From the NCBI GenBank assembly GCA_913055805.1, contig CAJXLF010000011.1, forward strand, positions 1 through 64,000: DNA of 64,000 bases, read 5' to 3'. The notes under the pieces were generated by a model, which searched no databases, was not told the origin of the DNA, and saw only the letters and a list, made by a program, of their open reading frames with translations. The stretch comes from an uncultured Salinisphaerales bacterium (GTDB lineage Bacteria; Pseudomonadota; Gammaproteobacteria; Nevskiales; CAJXLF01). A program made the position numbers and the translations under genes. Positions 1 to 6,359 of this stretch are shown here, one piece after another; the first letter of the stretch is position 1; each line of letters starts with the position of its first letter.

Positions 1-77
1 ATATGAACACGGCGTTCACACCTTGGAGGCGAGCTTTCGAGAGGCTTGTTGTGTGTATGGCCGTGTTCATGACGGCA
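1..77. repeat. 77-bp direct repeat, copy 1, with long hairpin
   Basis: Bases 1-77 are identical to 12853-12929. The repeat is bounded by an 11-bp perfect inverted repeat (ATGAACACGGC / GCCGTGTTCAT), with an inner CACAC/GTGTG extension, so one strand can fold into a long stem-loop. It lies between the replication block and the repressor gene in the phage layout, the usual place for an inovirus origin or packaging signal. It may extend left beyond the window. Confidence 0.85.
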
Positions 78-104
78 ATATCGTCAAGCAATTAATACTG
101 TGTC

Positions 105-156
105 AAGTGTCTAATACTGTAGAAGTTACTTTACTAGTCGTAATATCTAGACACTT
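105..156 (+). promoter_or_regulatory. Candidate operator/promoter region of the prophage Z HTH gene
   Basis: AAGTGTCT at 105-112 and AGACACTT at 149-156 form a perfect 8-bp inverted repeat just upstream of the HTH gene, and TAATACTGT occurs twice close by (around 93-101 and 112-120). The position suggests autoregulation by the HTH protein. This is inferred from symmetry and position only. Confidence 0.3.
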
Positions 157-172
157 CTTGGAGGTTAGAGCT

Positions 173-952
173 ATGAGTTATTCAGTTGATCTTTTAGACC
201 GAGCAAAAGTTAAGTTAGGTAGTGACTACAAGGCTGCTAAAGTTGCCGGTGTTAGCAGGCAATTTGTAAGTCAGGTAAGGTCTGGTAGGGGTCACTTTAA
301 CGGTGCTCATGCCGCTAGGCTCGCGGAGCTTTTAGGAGAAAACCCCATAAATGCAGCTTTAAGAGTCGAGGCTGATAGGGTGCAAAGTGATGAAGACAGG
401 AGGTATTTAAAAAGACTTGGAGGTCTAGCAGCTAGTGTCATATTGTCGCTGAACCTTTTTACAGTTTCTCCTGATGTATCAGCAGGTTATAAAGCTTCTG
501 TTATTGACACTGCTATACATTATGACCACAAGAGGGACAGGTATTTTATATCGATGCAAAATGCCTGCTTTCAAGGAGGATTTATGTACACAAAAGATAT
601 TAATAATCTCGAATGGTTCTGGATCGGATTAAAGGTGGGCTTCGGGTTCAGCATTGCATCCGGCGTAATTGGCGTGCTGCTGTTTATCTGCTTTGAGCTT
701 TACATGAGCTACCAGATACAGGCCGCATTCGCACCAATAATAGAAGCCGTTGCCGCAACTCCAAGTTCAGCAAGTGCCGCAGCGAAGAAGCCGAGACGTG
801 TCAAGAAAGTCCGGACAGTGCATGGAAAGGTTCCAGCTAAAAGCAGCTCTGATTGCCTGTTAATCACAGACGGCATAATCAACGAGCAATATCAGCGTTG
901 CACGACTGGTTATGCAACGAGCTGGAAGGAAGAATACTGGGTTTGGGAATAA
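173..952 (+). CDS. Chimeric ORF: prophage Z HTH regulator read through the att site into a prophage A membrane protein
   Basis: The ATG at 173 follows a GGAGG motif. Residues 1-60 look like an HTH phage regulator (DUF3693/YdaS-like), followed by a hydrophobic stretch near residue 90 and a C-terminal SAGYK..VIDTAIHY segment that matches the end of the prophage B regulator. In prophage B the reading frame stops two bases after the core; here the bases to the right of the core read GAC instead of a stop. The frame therefore continues into a second gene whose own ATG is at 584. I interpret the 259-residue ORF as a junction product of tandem integration. Whether the fusion protein is made or the downstream part is translated separately cannot be told. 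Confidence 0.6.
   Translation: MSYSVDLLDRAKVKLGSDYKAAKVAGVSRQFVSQVRSGRGHFNGAHAARLAELLGENPINAALRVEADRVQSDEDRRYLKRLGGLAASVILSLNLFTVSPDVSAGYKASVIDTAIHYDHKRDRYFISMQNACFQGGFMYTKDINNLEWFWIGLKVGFGFSIASGVIGVLLFICFELYMSYQIQAAFAPIIEAVAATPSSASAAAKKPRRVKKVRTVHGKVPAKSSSDCLLITDGIINEQYQRCTTGYATSWKEEYWVWE
503..530. other. Candidate XerCD att site, Z/A junction (dif-like 28-mer)
   Basis: The core GCTATACATTAT is at 512-523. Read on the minus strand, the 28-mer has a central TGTATA and the XerC-side arm TGTGGTCATAA, which matches 8 of 11 bases of the E. coli dif XerC arm (GGTGCGCATAA). The XerD-side arm is poor (about 5 of 11). The same core recurs at 6272 and 13363 at equivalent gene positions, which fits junctions between tandem prophages. 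The dif assignment is inferred. Confidence 0.55.
584..952 (+). CDS. Inovirus small membrane protein with conserved C-terminal EEYWVWE motif (prophage A copy)
   Basis: The ATG is preceded by a strong AAGGAGG, so this is the likely native start even though the frame is open upstream. The 122-residue product has one membrane segment (about residues 14-38, starting WFWIGLK.GFGF), a basic lysine/arginine-rich middle and a C-terminal block CLLITDG..NEQYQRC..GY ending in EEYWVWE. A homologue sits at the same place in prophage B. It is transcribed convergently with zot and is not a canonical virion gene. The function is unknown; superinfection exclusion or another cargo role is possible but unsupported. 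Confidence 0.75.
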   Translation: MYTKDINNLEWFWIGLKVGFGFSIASGVIGVLLFICFELYMSYQIQAAFAPIIEAVAATPSSASAAAKKPRRVKKVRTVHGKVPAKSSSDCLLITDGIINEQYQRCTTGYATSWKEEYWVWE

Positions 953-989
953 AAAAAGCCGGAGTTCGATGTACGAGACTCCGGCCTTT
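951..989. terminator. Bidirectional terminator between the small membrane protein gene and zot
   Basis: GCCGGAGT at 958-965 pairs with ACTCCGGC at 978-985 around a 12-base loop. There is an A-run to the left and a short T-run to the right, as expected for a terminator serving two convergent genes. Confidence 0.75.
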
Positions 990-1007
990 GTCGGCTAGTG
1001 TGTTGTC

Positions 1008-1832
1008 CTAGTCCGATTGTACAGTCTCAGGCTTACTTATCCTAGGACCACCGCTGCGCGGTGGACCTAGGACAAGTTTCAGTATGAGTAATGGCATTAT
1101 GGCAATGAGTATCCAGTATTCGAGAAGCTGGCGGGGTTTTCGTTCTACGAGATACCGGCCTTTTACGTGCCAACCTGAAAGCATCGTATAGTTCGCTCGC
1201 ATGTCTACTATCTCGCCGGTTTCGGTCATCATGTCTTCTGGCTTGATTGCTTCTCTGGTGTTGTATGCCTTAAAAAGCGAATCACCGCGAGTGAACCAAC
1301 GCTTCATAACAGGTCCAGTTTTGCCCATGTACCTGGCCGTTGCGCAATGCATTCTGGGCAACCTTAAAGGAAGATACGGCACTTTTATGCGGTCGAGCCT
1401 TGCGCATGAAACATAGGCTTCTGTGATCGACTGGCGGATTTGCTTGTCCATGCTCTCGTAGTCCTGAACGATCAGAGCCACATCCCAATGATATTTTCTT
1501 GCATGTGTGATCCATCGAAACAGGCCGCGGCGGCTTTTGTCTGACCAGTCCCGGGAATTCAGCCATGTGCCTGCCTCGTCAAGAATAATGAGACCGAACA
1601 TTGATTCGTCATAGTCGCCATCGTACCCATATCCGAGCTGGTCTAAATGTTCCTGTGTGGGAATATATGGGAGCTTTATAGCCGTTTTTTCACTCTTGGG
1701 TGAAAGAAGACAATCCATATTAAGGGTCATGTTTGACGCTACTCGCCTGCCCTCAATTAGATAATTTTGGGCCATCTGTACCGCCAGTAATGTCTTACCG
1801 CTTCCCAAATGTCCAGTGAGTACGTAAATCAT
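1008..1832 (-). CDS. zot: Zot-family phage assembly ATPase (pI-like), prophage A
   Basis: This 274-residue protein has a Walker A motif GHLGSGKT near the N-terminus and a Walker B-like LIILDEAG near residue 85, as in the zonular occludens toxin family, the inovirus pI assembly and export ATPase. A hydrophobic stretch around residues 233-257 fits the single inner-membrane anchor. The periplasmic C-terminal part is very short. It is the last gene of the minus-strand morphogenesis block and its start overlaps the upstream gene by 4 bases (ATGA), suggesting translational coupling. The family name does not imply a toxin here; the assembly role is the supported one. Confidence 0.88.
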   Translation of the reverse strand: MIYVLTGHLGSGKTLLAVQMAQNYLIEGRRVASNMTLNMDCLLSPKSEKTAIKLPYIPTQEHLDQLGYGYDGDYDESMFGLIILDEAGTWLNSRDWSDKSRRGLFRWITHARKYHWDVALIVQDYESMDKQIRQSITEAYVSCARLDRIKVPYLPLRLPRMHCATARYMGKTGPVMKRWFTRGDSLFKAYNTREAIKPEDMMTETGEIVDMRANYTMLSGWHVKGRYLVERKPRQLLEYWILIAIMPLLILKLVLGPPRSGGPRISKPETVQSD

Positions 1833-2146
1833 GCGCTGGCCGTGGCTGTGGCGATTTTAACGGCGTACTTGTATGCCCATATTGCTACCTCGATCGCCAG
1901 CATGGCCGCAATGGCTTCATCAAATAAATTCGGAATCACCCAAGATAAAGGCACTATAAGTACTGTTGGCATCGAGACCGAGAACGTGCCAGCAATTGCC
2001 TGTACTGCTGAACGTAAGGTTACGAACGCCGTGCCGATCAAGGCTATGATCGCAAGCCGAGTCCCTACCTTCTTGCCGAGTTCCGCAGTAGTGCGCCCGA
2101 AGAACCATGCAACGATTGATCCAAGGAATTGTAAAAGTGCTGGCAT
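1829..2146 (-). CDS. Inovirus minor coat protein, pVI-like, prophage A
   Basis: This 105-residue, strongly hydrophobic protein has about three membrane segments (residues 5-20, 30-50 and 75-98). It lies between the pIII-like gene and zot, the position of gene VI in filamentous phages, and overlaps both neighbours. pVI-type proteins cap the adhesin end of the virion. The assignment rests on position, size and topology; the sequence itself is not a clear match to M13 pVI. Confidence 0.65.
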   Translation of the reverse strand: MPALLQFLGSIVAWFFGRTTAELGKKVGTRLAIIALIGTAFVTLRSAVQAIAGTFSVSMPTVLIVPLSWVIPNLFDEAIAAMLAIEVAIWAYKYAVKIATATASA

Positions 2147-3462
2147 TATGCACCCCCGTTACTTCTGGCAACGCGCATCCATGCATAGAAAAGTACAAAT
2201 ATCGAGAGAAAGAAATCTGCAACTGGTTTGTAAGTGTTTTCGATGAAATCGCACAATTCCGGCGTTGGAAATGTCTTGTTAATATCTGATCCGAACGGAT
2301 TGAAAAATGTAATGGTCATCGTCTGACAACCTGATACCTCTATGCCGGGCACTGTAGGCGTCCAGCCTGATGCAGGATGATTTGTAATTGCATCCTGTAC
2401 ACCATCTTTCAGGGTGTCATAGGCTTCTAGGCCGTCACCTTCCCCGGGTAGCTCTGGCAATGGCCCGCAATTACCATCGTTTAAACAGTCATCTTCGGGA
2501 TCGGGTTCCGGGTCTCCGTCTCCGTCACCGTCACCGTCACCACCTTGTCCGGGTTGATGTGTTGAACCGTTTACGGTGGTGCTGTTGTAATTGTTAACGG
2601 TGGACTGTCCCGATCCGCTGCCGTCGCCTATCGTTGCCACGAAATCAGGCGTTGCCGGTGTTCCCGGTGTGCCATTGTCTGGTGCATCCGGTGATGTGTT
2701 TTCATTGGTGCAGATTGATTGGCCTCCCGCAGTGGTTACACAACCTTGCGTTGGTATCGGGGTGCCACCTTCAGAGGTTGCTGTTTCCGATGAACAAATT
2801 TTCTCACCGTGGAAGGTGTAGCATTGGGGATCATCCTGATTGACTGTGACCGTTGAACCGTCAGGGGCCGGGATAGATGTGCTAGCGCTGCCCGGTGAAA
2901 CTCCGGGCGTTGGAGTCTGGCAATAGCTACCGTCTGATGTGTATTCAATGCCGTAATACTTGGTTACTCCTGAGTCTATAACTCCGACCAGTAAACCCGG
3001 TTCGGTTCTGGTCATATTGCAGTTTTGCGAACATATGGATGATGGGGATGAGCCTTCCATATCAAGCTTTACAACTGTCTGATCCGGCAAACTGCATTCC
3101 GGGCATTGGATAGCGTCTTGGTGTACGTGGTCGAATAGATATCGGCCTTTACTGAATGTAGTTAAGAAATTACCGTTGTAAGTGATGTTGACCTGATACC
3201 CCTGGGGACCATTTGAGCTTGAAAAAACGCACGCTGTGCCTGTTTGCCCCGCCTGTTGCGCTTGGCAGTTTGACATAGCAGTCGTTTTACACTGCTCAAG
3301 GTAATTCGTTACTTGGTTAATTGTCTGATGCGTTCCTGCTGCATTGTTGCAGTTCTGGCTGCCGTCAAATCTGTAATGATCCTCCGGACAGAGCGCAGCA
3401 TAAGAAGGGAAGGCGGCCAACAATGTGACCGCCACCCCGAAGGCACGAAGGACGTTGCGCAC
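2146..3462 (-). CDS. pIII-like minor coat/adhesion protein, prophage A
   Basis: A GTG at 3462, 13 bases after the coat-protein stop and behind a purine-rich stretch, gives 438 residues with a signal peptide (about residues 1-23, ending PSYAA). The mature protein is cysteine-rich (starting LCPEDHY), has a serine/threonine/asparagine-rich middle, a Gly-Asp repeat linker near residues 305-317 and a C-terminal membrane anchor (about 410-430). This signal-domain-linker-anchor layout is that of the inovirus pIII receptor-binding protein, which typically binds pili and then TolA. An upstream non-ATG start at 3516 is possible but would overlap the coat gene. The prophage B homologue shares CPEDHY, the PDAPDNGTPG block and the linker. 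Confidence 0.8.
   Translation of the reverse strand: MRNVLRAFGVAVTLLAAFPSYAALCPEDHYRFDGSQNCNNAAGTHQTINQVTNYLEQCKTTAMSNCQAQQAGQTGTACVFSSSNGPQGYQVNITYNGNFLTTFSKGRYLFDHVHQDAIQCPECSLPDQTVVKLDMEGSSPSSICSQNCNMTRTEPGLLVGVIDSGVTKYYGIEYTSDGSYCQTPTPGVSPGSASTSIPAPDGSTVTVNQDDPQCYTFHGEKICSSETATSEGGTPIPTQGCVTTAGGQSICTNENTSPDAPDNGTPGTPATPDFVATIGDGSGSGQSTVNNYNSTTVNGSTHQPGQGGDGDGDGDGDPEPDPEDDCLNDGNCGPLPELPGEGDGLEAYDTLKDGVQDAITNHPASGWTPTVPGIEVSGCQTMTITFFNPFGSDINKTFPTPELCDFIENTYKPVADFFLSIFVLFYAWMRVARSNGGA
2512..2541 (-). repeat. Gly-Asp hexanucleotide repeat in the pIII linker, prophage A
   Basis: Tandem GGTGAC/GGAGAC units encode about five Gly-Asp pairs in the pIII-like linker. Because units are 6 bases long, slippage keeps the frame. 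The prophage B copy is about twice as long. Confidence 0.8.
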
Positions 3463-3475
3463 CGCCCTGCCCGCC

Positions 3476-3703
3476 TTAGACCTTATTACCCAGCTTGCGG
3501 GTGTAACGCCATGCAATCATGGCGGTGGTGATCGCCACCAATGCAGTGAAGCCGTAACCGAAAATCGTCTGAAAGTCGGTAGTCATTTCGGCAAAGGCAG
3601 TATCCACGCCTGAAGGCAGAGCCGCATGGGCAGACTGAAGACCCAGCATCAAACTGGCAAACATACCGCCTACAAGGGCGACCATATTACGAAGTACACG
3701 CAT
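3476..3703 (-). CDS. Major coat protein (pVIII/CoaB-like), prophage A
   Basis: This 75-residue precursor has a signal peptide ending near SAHAA at residues 24-28, followed by a mature protein of about 47 residues: an acidic N-terminal part, one membrane helix (FTALVAITTAMIAW) and a basic C-terminus (RYTRKLGNKV). This is the classic inovirus major coat arrangement, with the basic tail facing the DNA. It sits directly upstream of the pIII-like gene. The start ATG has a GGAGG-like site 7 bases upstream. Confidence 0.88.
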   Translation of the reverse strand: MRVLRNMVALVGGMFASLMLGLQSAHAALPSGVDTAFAEMTTDFQTIFGYGFTALVAITTAMIAWRYTRKLGNKV

Positions 3704-3714
3704 TGTGTTTCCTC

Positions 3715-3840
3715 CTAGAGTTTGTCGGCGATTTGAACGAAGTACCTTTGTATCCGGCCGCCAACGAAACCGAATGCAAAAGATGCAGCGAAGTAGCCCA
3801 CGATCTGACCAATATCAGCAGCGGTAAGTATTTCGGTCAT
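3715..3840 (-). CDS. Small hydrophobic coat-like protein, 41 residues, prophage A
   Basis: Translation of the minus strand gives MTEILTAADIGQIVGYFAAS, continuing with a membrane stretch FAFGFVGG and a basic tail. The start codon overlaps the stop of the upstream gene as ATGA, so translation is probably coupled. Size, single helix and position next to the major coat gene fit a pVII/pIX-type minor coat protein or a second small coat protein. The exact role is not resolved. Confidence 0.65.
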   Translation of the reverse strand: MTEILTAADIGQIVGYFAASFAFGFVGGRIQRYFVQIADKL

Positions 3841-4052
3841 CGTTGCTGCCCTGCCGTGAATCCGACTGCAAACAAGATTGCGCAGCCGATAATTACGCCC
3901 ATAGTGATCAGGTCCATAATCGGCACCCCCGGGGATTCATAAGGTTGCCACTGGCTATAGCCTGTCTGGCACGTAGGAATACGGTTCTGGCCGAGGAGAC
4001 CGTTTGCGGCCTCCCCTTCCCTGCCTTCTTCACAGGTCCAGACCAGCGCCAT
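3837..4052 (-). CDS. Small single-membrane-segment phage protein, 71 residues, prophage A
   Basis: The N-terminal half is soluble and contains two cysteines (positions 7 and 29). The C-terminal half is one membrane segment (MDLITMGVIIGCAILFAVGF) followed by GQQR. The gene is linked by 1- and 4-base overlaps to its neighbours in the small coat-gene cluster. The longer prophage B gene at 10231-10548 has the same position and topology. A minor coat or assembly role is likely from context only. Confidence 0.6.
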   Translation of the reverse strand: MALVWTCEEGREGEAANGLLGQNRIPTCQTGYSQWQPYESPGVPIMDLITMGVIIGCAILFAVGFTAGQQR

Positions 4053-4189
4053 CAGATCAGGTCAATGAGTTGAGCTTGTAGCCACGTCATCAGGCCGAGG
4101 ATGATGGTTGCCCGTTCCTCAGAAGACATGGTTGAAAGGATGCGCTCGAACTCTGCGACCTGTTCCTGCATACCCTCCGGCAGCTCCAT
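4052..4189 (-). CDS. Very small phage protein, 45 residues, prophage A
   Basis: The frame opens at ATG 4189 and ends in TGA overlapping the next start by one base (TGATG). The product (MELPEGMQEQVAEFERILST and a helical amphipathic remainder ending LIDLI) has no signal peptide. Its stop-start couplings on both sides argue that it is a real gene. The function is unknown. Confidence 0.55.
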   Translation of the reverse strand: MELPEGMQEQVAEFERILSTMSSEERATIILGLMTWLQAQLIDLI

Positions 4190-4464
4190 TACTTGGCTAC
4201 CGGGACAAGTTCATGAATAATCGTGAGCTGGCCATAGCGACCAACCAGCCGAATATCGGCAGGCTTGACCATGTACATGCCGGGGGCATAAAGACCCTTG
4301 CCTTTCGGCGGAGTGATCTCGAATTTTTCGGGATAACGATGGTCCGGATGATGGAGGTACGCTTCCTGTTTCTGGAAGGATTGTTCCTTGCCATCCTTGC
4401 CGGTAAAACGAATGGTGTCCGGCTGGCTGTCGGAAATTTCTACTTTGATATCTGCAATGTTCAT
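4189..4464 (-). CDS. Single-stranded DNA-binding (helix-destabilising) protein, gene V-like, prophage A
   Basis: This 91-residue protein without a signal peptide lies just downstream of rep, the place of gene V. It is rich in beta-strand-like and aromatic/basic residues (TIRFTGKDGK, YLHHPDHRYPEKF, GKGLYAPGMYMV) and resembles the Pf-type phage DNA-binding family. Such proteins coat new single strands and switch replication from double-stranded to single-stranded product. Its stop overlaps the following start (TAATG). Confidence 0.75.
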   Translation of the reverse strand: MNIADIKVEISDSQPDTIRFTGKDGKEQSFQKQEAYLHHPDHRYPEKFEITPPKGKGLYAPGMYMVKPADIRLVGRYGQLTIIHELVPVAK

Positions 4465-4467
4465 TGG

Positions 4468-5190
4468 TTAGGCTCCTAGTCGTGCAACAGTGATGATCGG
4501 ACCCTCGCCTAGCACGAATCGGAAAGAGTCCAAGACCCAAGGCGAGGACCAATGCTCACCTGTGGCTTTTGAAAGAAAGCCCCCTATTCCGGGTTCGCTA
4601 GGCCGCCGGATTTTGTCCAGGGGGGTTGTTTGTTCGCGTATCCACTTCGGCAGCATGTGGTGACTGCGAAGCTCGCGCTGGAATTCATCGAGTCCGCCTG
4701 TTGCATGCAGGCGGAGTCCCTTCGGGAAGCCCTGACCCTCGTCATATTTGCTTTTCATCTTTGAGGCGTATTTGACGAGGTAGCCGACAGCGCATTTAGC
4801 CCACTCGATGCGAGTAGAGCCGTGCGGCCACCATCCGCGCTTGTCAGGTTTAGGAAGGGTGACACCACGCGGGAGCCAGAGGAGCACGTGATAATGCACC
4901 CTTCCCCGCTTGGTTAATTCAGCCACCCAGCAATAACGGAGAGGGTGACCGCAGCGACGCATGTATTCACGAATGCATTTGATCAGGCCGGTGACGTGGT
5001 ACTTGTGCCAGTCGTCATCCGAGTCATAAGTCAGGGTGAGCATGGCCGGTTTACCTGCCCTGCTCTCATTGAACAATTCCGCTGAATAGCGGATTGATTT
5101 GCGGAGACGGTACAGCCGCATGACTGCGGGCTTTATCTGCACCGTGTCACTTGTTGATAAAGGGACAAGCCCACCGTTCGCTGCGCTCAC
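4468..5190 (-). CDS. Rolling-circle replication initiator, G2P-type HUH endonuclease, prophage A
   Basis: A GTG start with GGAGG 9 bases upstream gives 240 residues. The three HUH motifs are visible: MLTLTY at 50-55, the metal-binding HYH at 99-101 and YLVKYASK at 137-144, with Tyr137 or Tyr141 as the nicking residue. This layout fits the inovirus gene II/G2P replication protein that nicks the origin to start rolling-circle replication. It is unrelated in sequence to the prophage B initiator. The gene is tightly linked to the DNA-binding protein gene downstream. Confidence 0.85.
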   Translation of the reverse strand: MSAANGGLVPLSTSDTVQIKPAVMRLYRLRKSIRYSAELFNESRAGKPAMLTLTYDSDDDWHKYHVTGLIKCIREYMRRCGHPLRYCWVAELTKRGRVHYHVLLWLPRGVTLPKPDKRGWWPHGSTRIEWAKCAVGYLVKYASKMKSKYDEGQGFPKGLRLHATGGLDEFQRELRSHHMLPKWIREQTTPLDKIRRPSEPGIGGFLSKATGEHWSSPWVLDSFRFVLGEGPIITVARLGA

Positions 5191-5193
5191 GGT

Positions 5194-5298
5194 TTAAGCC
5201 TCCGCACCCTTGCGCAGATGGTAAGCAAGCAAGCAGATGAAGATAAATGCGCAGATCATCCAGACCGCGAAAAATCCCAATGACCAAAAGTGACTCAT
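5194..5298 (-). CDS. 34-residue single-pass membrane protein, prophage A
   Basis: Minus-strand translation gives MSHFWSLGFFAVWMICAFIF followed by ICLLAYHLRKGAEA: one membrane helix with a short basic tail. It lies 3 bases upstream of rep and 3 bases after the preceding stop, so it is embedded in the early operon. The slightly larger membrane protein at the same place in prophage B supports a conserved role. The function is unknown. Confidence 0.55.
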   Translation of the reverse strand: MSHFWSLGFFAVWMICAFIFICLLAYHLRKGAEA

Positions 5299-5301
5299 TC
5301 C

Positions 5302-5532
5302 CTACCCCCTCAACGCGTGTGCACAGGGCGAGGGAATAAACGTCTGGCCGTACATGGCAAGATCAGCCTCAAGCTCCAGAATCTTGAAACCCTGTTCTCT
5401 GAGGGACAGGGCAGCATTCAGGTGATCGTGGCCTTCTCGCGATAAGGGTTCGAATGCGAAACACTGTTCGGCCAGCATTTTTTCGCGCTCATACTCGCGG
5501 TAGAGTCGGGAAACTTCAGTGAGATATGACAT
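5302..5532 (-). CDS. Hypothetical early phage protein, 76 residues, prophage A
   Basis: The ATG at 5532 has GGGAG at good spacing; the frame is open further upstream, but that part overlaps the neighbouring gene. The product is mostly helical and charged, starting MSYLTEVSRLYREYEREKML, with no membrane segment. It sits in the early operon between rep and the promoter-proximal gene. I recognise no family. Confidence 0.55.
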   Translation of the reverse strand: MSYLTEVSRLYREYEREKMLAEQCFAFEPLSREGHDHLNAALSLREQGFKILELEADLAMYGQTFIPSPCAHALRG

Positions 5533-5893
5533 GGGTTGGCTCCCTGTTGTCCGTCCGGTTCGCCCTCCCCGATCCGGCTTTGCCGGATTGTCGGGCCGCT
5601 GTGTCGCGCCGGACTCGCTTAACGGTTTTGCGGAATGTGAGGGTTTCGCGAATTTCACCGGTATGCGCATAGCACTTCAGGTATTCGCAGATGCCCTTGC
5701 CGATGGCTATAGCTGAGCCACGGCAGAAAGTGACGGCGGAATAGTGTTTTGAGTAAACGCCCCGAATACGGGTTTCGATCAGGAATAGCTCTTGCGATGA
5801 CCGGTCGCGCGCGCATGTGATAACGCATTCAACGACCTTCTCGCGTTGGTCGTTCTCTAGGTATATCCTGTGTAGCGTGACGTGAGTTTCCAT
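5516..5893 (-). CDS. Hypothetical promoter-proximal early protein, 125 residues, prophage A
   Basis: I choose ATG 5893 (METHVTLHRIYLEN) rather than the in-frame TTG at 5908, because the TTG lies inside the operator palindromes. Little Shine-Dalgarno sequence precedes it, so the transcript may be nearly leaderless. The first 90 residues look folded; the basic tail may be disordered. It is the first gene of the minus-strand operon, facing the divergent repressor gene. I recognise no family. Confidence 0.5.
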   Translation of the reverse strand: METHVTLHRIYLENDQREKVVECVITCARDRSSQELFLIETRIRGVYSKHYSAVTFCRGSAIAIGKGICEYLKCYAHTGEIRETLTFRKTVKRVRRDTAARQSGKAGSGRANRTDNREPTHVISH

Positions 5894-5894
5894 G

Positions 5895-5929
5895 TGAACT
5901 AAGTTCAATTTAACTCAGTTCAATGTCAA
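5895..5929. promoter_or_regulatory. Divergent control region with two repressor operators, prophage A
   Basis: TGAACTAAGTTCA at 5895-5907 is a perfect 13-bp palindrome. A second site at 5910-5922 (TTAACTCAGTTCA) differs at one arm base, giving a 15-bp centre-to-centre spacing. A TTGACA -35-like box reads leftward at 5929-5924. The sites lie between the early operon and the HTH gene, so binding by that repressor is the natural inference. Confidence 0.6.
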
Positions 5930-5948
5930 GCCCCTTTGGCAAATTTTT

Positions 5949-6212
5949 ATGAACAATCTTATTGAGCGAGCCAAGGAGCGGCTGGGTTCTTATGCGGAAG
6001 TTGCTGATTTACTTGGAGTAGATCGAACTGCAATTAATGCTTATCGAAAGAAAGGGGCTCCTGCATGGGTTCGTGGAAAACTGGCCGAGTTGCTCGGTGA
6101 TGATGTATTTCGCGCTGAATTAGAAGGTTTAGCGGAGCAAGAAAGGTCGGAACAAGGGCGTGAGTACTGGTTAAAAAAATTGAAAGACTATAGGCAAAAG
6201 TCTTTGTTTTAA
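5949..6212 (+). CDS. HTH repressor (YdaS/Cro-like), prophage A
   Basis: This 87-residue protein has an N-terminal HTH (SYAEVADLLGVDRTAINAYR, about residues 13-32) and a charged helical C-terminus. It faces the early operon across two palindromic operators, the position of a lysogeny repressor. Unlike the Z and B regulators it lacks the C-terminal hydrophobic segment and ends about 60 bases before the att core. Confidence 0.75.
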   Translation: MNNLIERAKERLGSYAEVADLLGVDRTAINAYRKKGAPAWVRGKLAELLGDDVFRAELEGLAEQERSEQGREYWLKKLKDYRQKSLF

Positions 6213-6262
6213 ATAGAAAAAAGTCTGCATTTCCCCAATTCTGAGTTAACAGACTGCCTGAT

Positions 6263-6290
6263 AAGATACAGGCTATACATTATTACCATA
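6263..6290. other. Candidate XerCD att site, A/B junction
   Basis: The core GCTATACATTAT lies at 6272-6283, with a central TGTATA on the minus strand and the XerC-side arm TATGGTAATAA. The left arm differs from the other two copies and the right arm (TTATTACCATA) differs from both, as expected if each junction joins arms from different elements. Confidence 0.55.
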
Positions 6291-6359
6291 AAGCTGTATT
6301 GATCGTTTGCAGAAGCCTTGGCAAAATCTCAAGAACAATAAGGAATAACAAGGGTGGTT

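Larger units (their letters stand above)
1..523. mobile_element. Right-hand tail of a third inovirus prophage (Z), mostly outside the window
   Basis: This segment has the same layout as the right end of prophage B: a 77-bp hairpin repeat, a repressor-type control region and a plus-strand HTH gene whose 3' end runs into the GCTATACATTAT core. In prophage B this block closes a complete phage genome, so I infer that a further phage copy lies to the left of base 1. Only this tail is visible, so it could also be a partial remnant. Confidence 0.6.
503..6290. mobile_element. Inovirus prophage A (about 5.76 kb)
   Basis: It is bounded by the cores at 512 and 6272. From left to right it holds a plus-strand membrane protein gene, then minus-strand zot, a pVI-like gene, pIII, major coat, three small coat/assembly genes, a DNA-binding protein gene, a G2P-type rep gene and three small early genes, and a divergent plus-strand HTH repressor gene. 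Size and gene order are those of a filamentous phage. All expected morphogenesis genes are intact. No integrase gene is present, consistent with use of host XerCD. Confidence 0.85.

Noticed and set aside
23..172. Upstream extension of the first plus-strand frame to base 23
   Set aside because: The extension runs through the hairpin repeat and operator region; ATG 173 has a GGAGG site and matches the start of the prophage B regulator.
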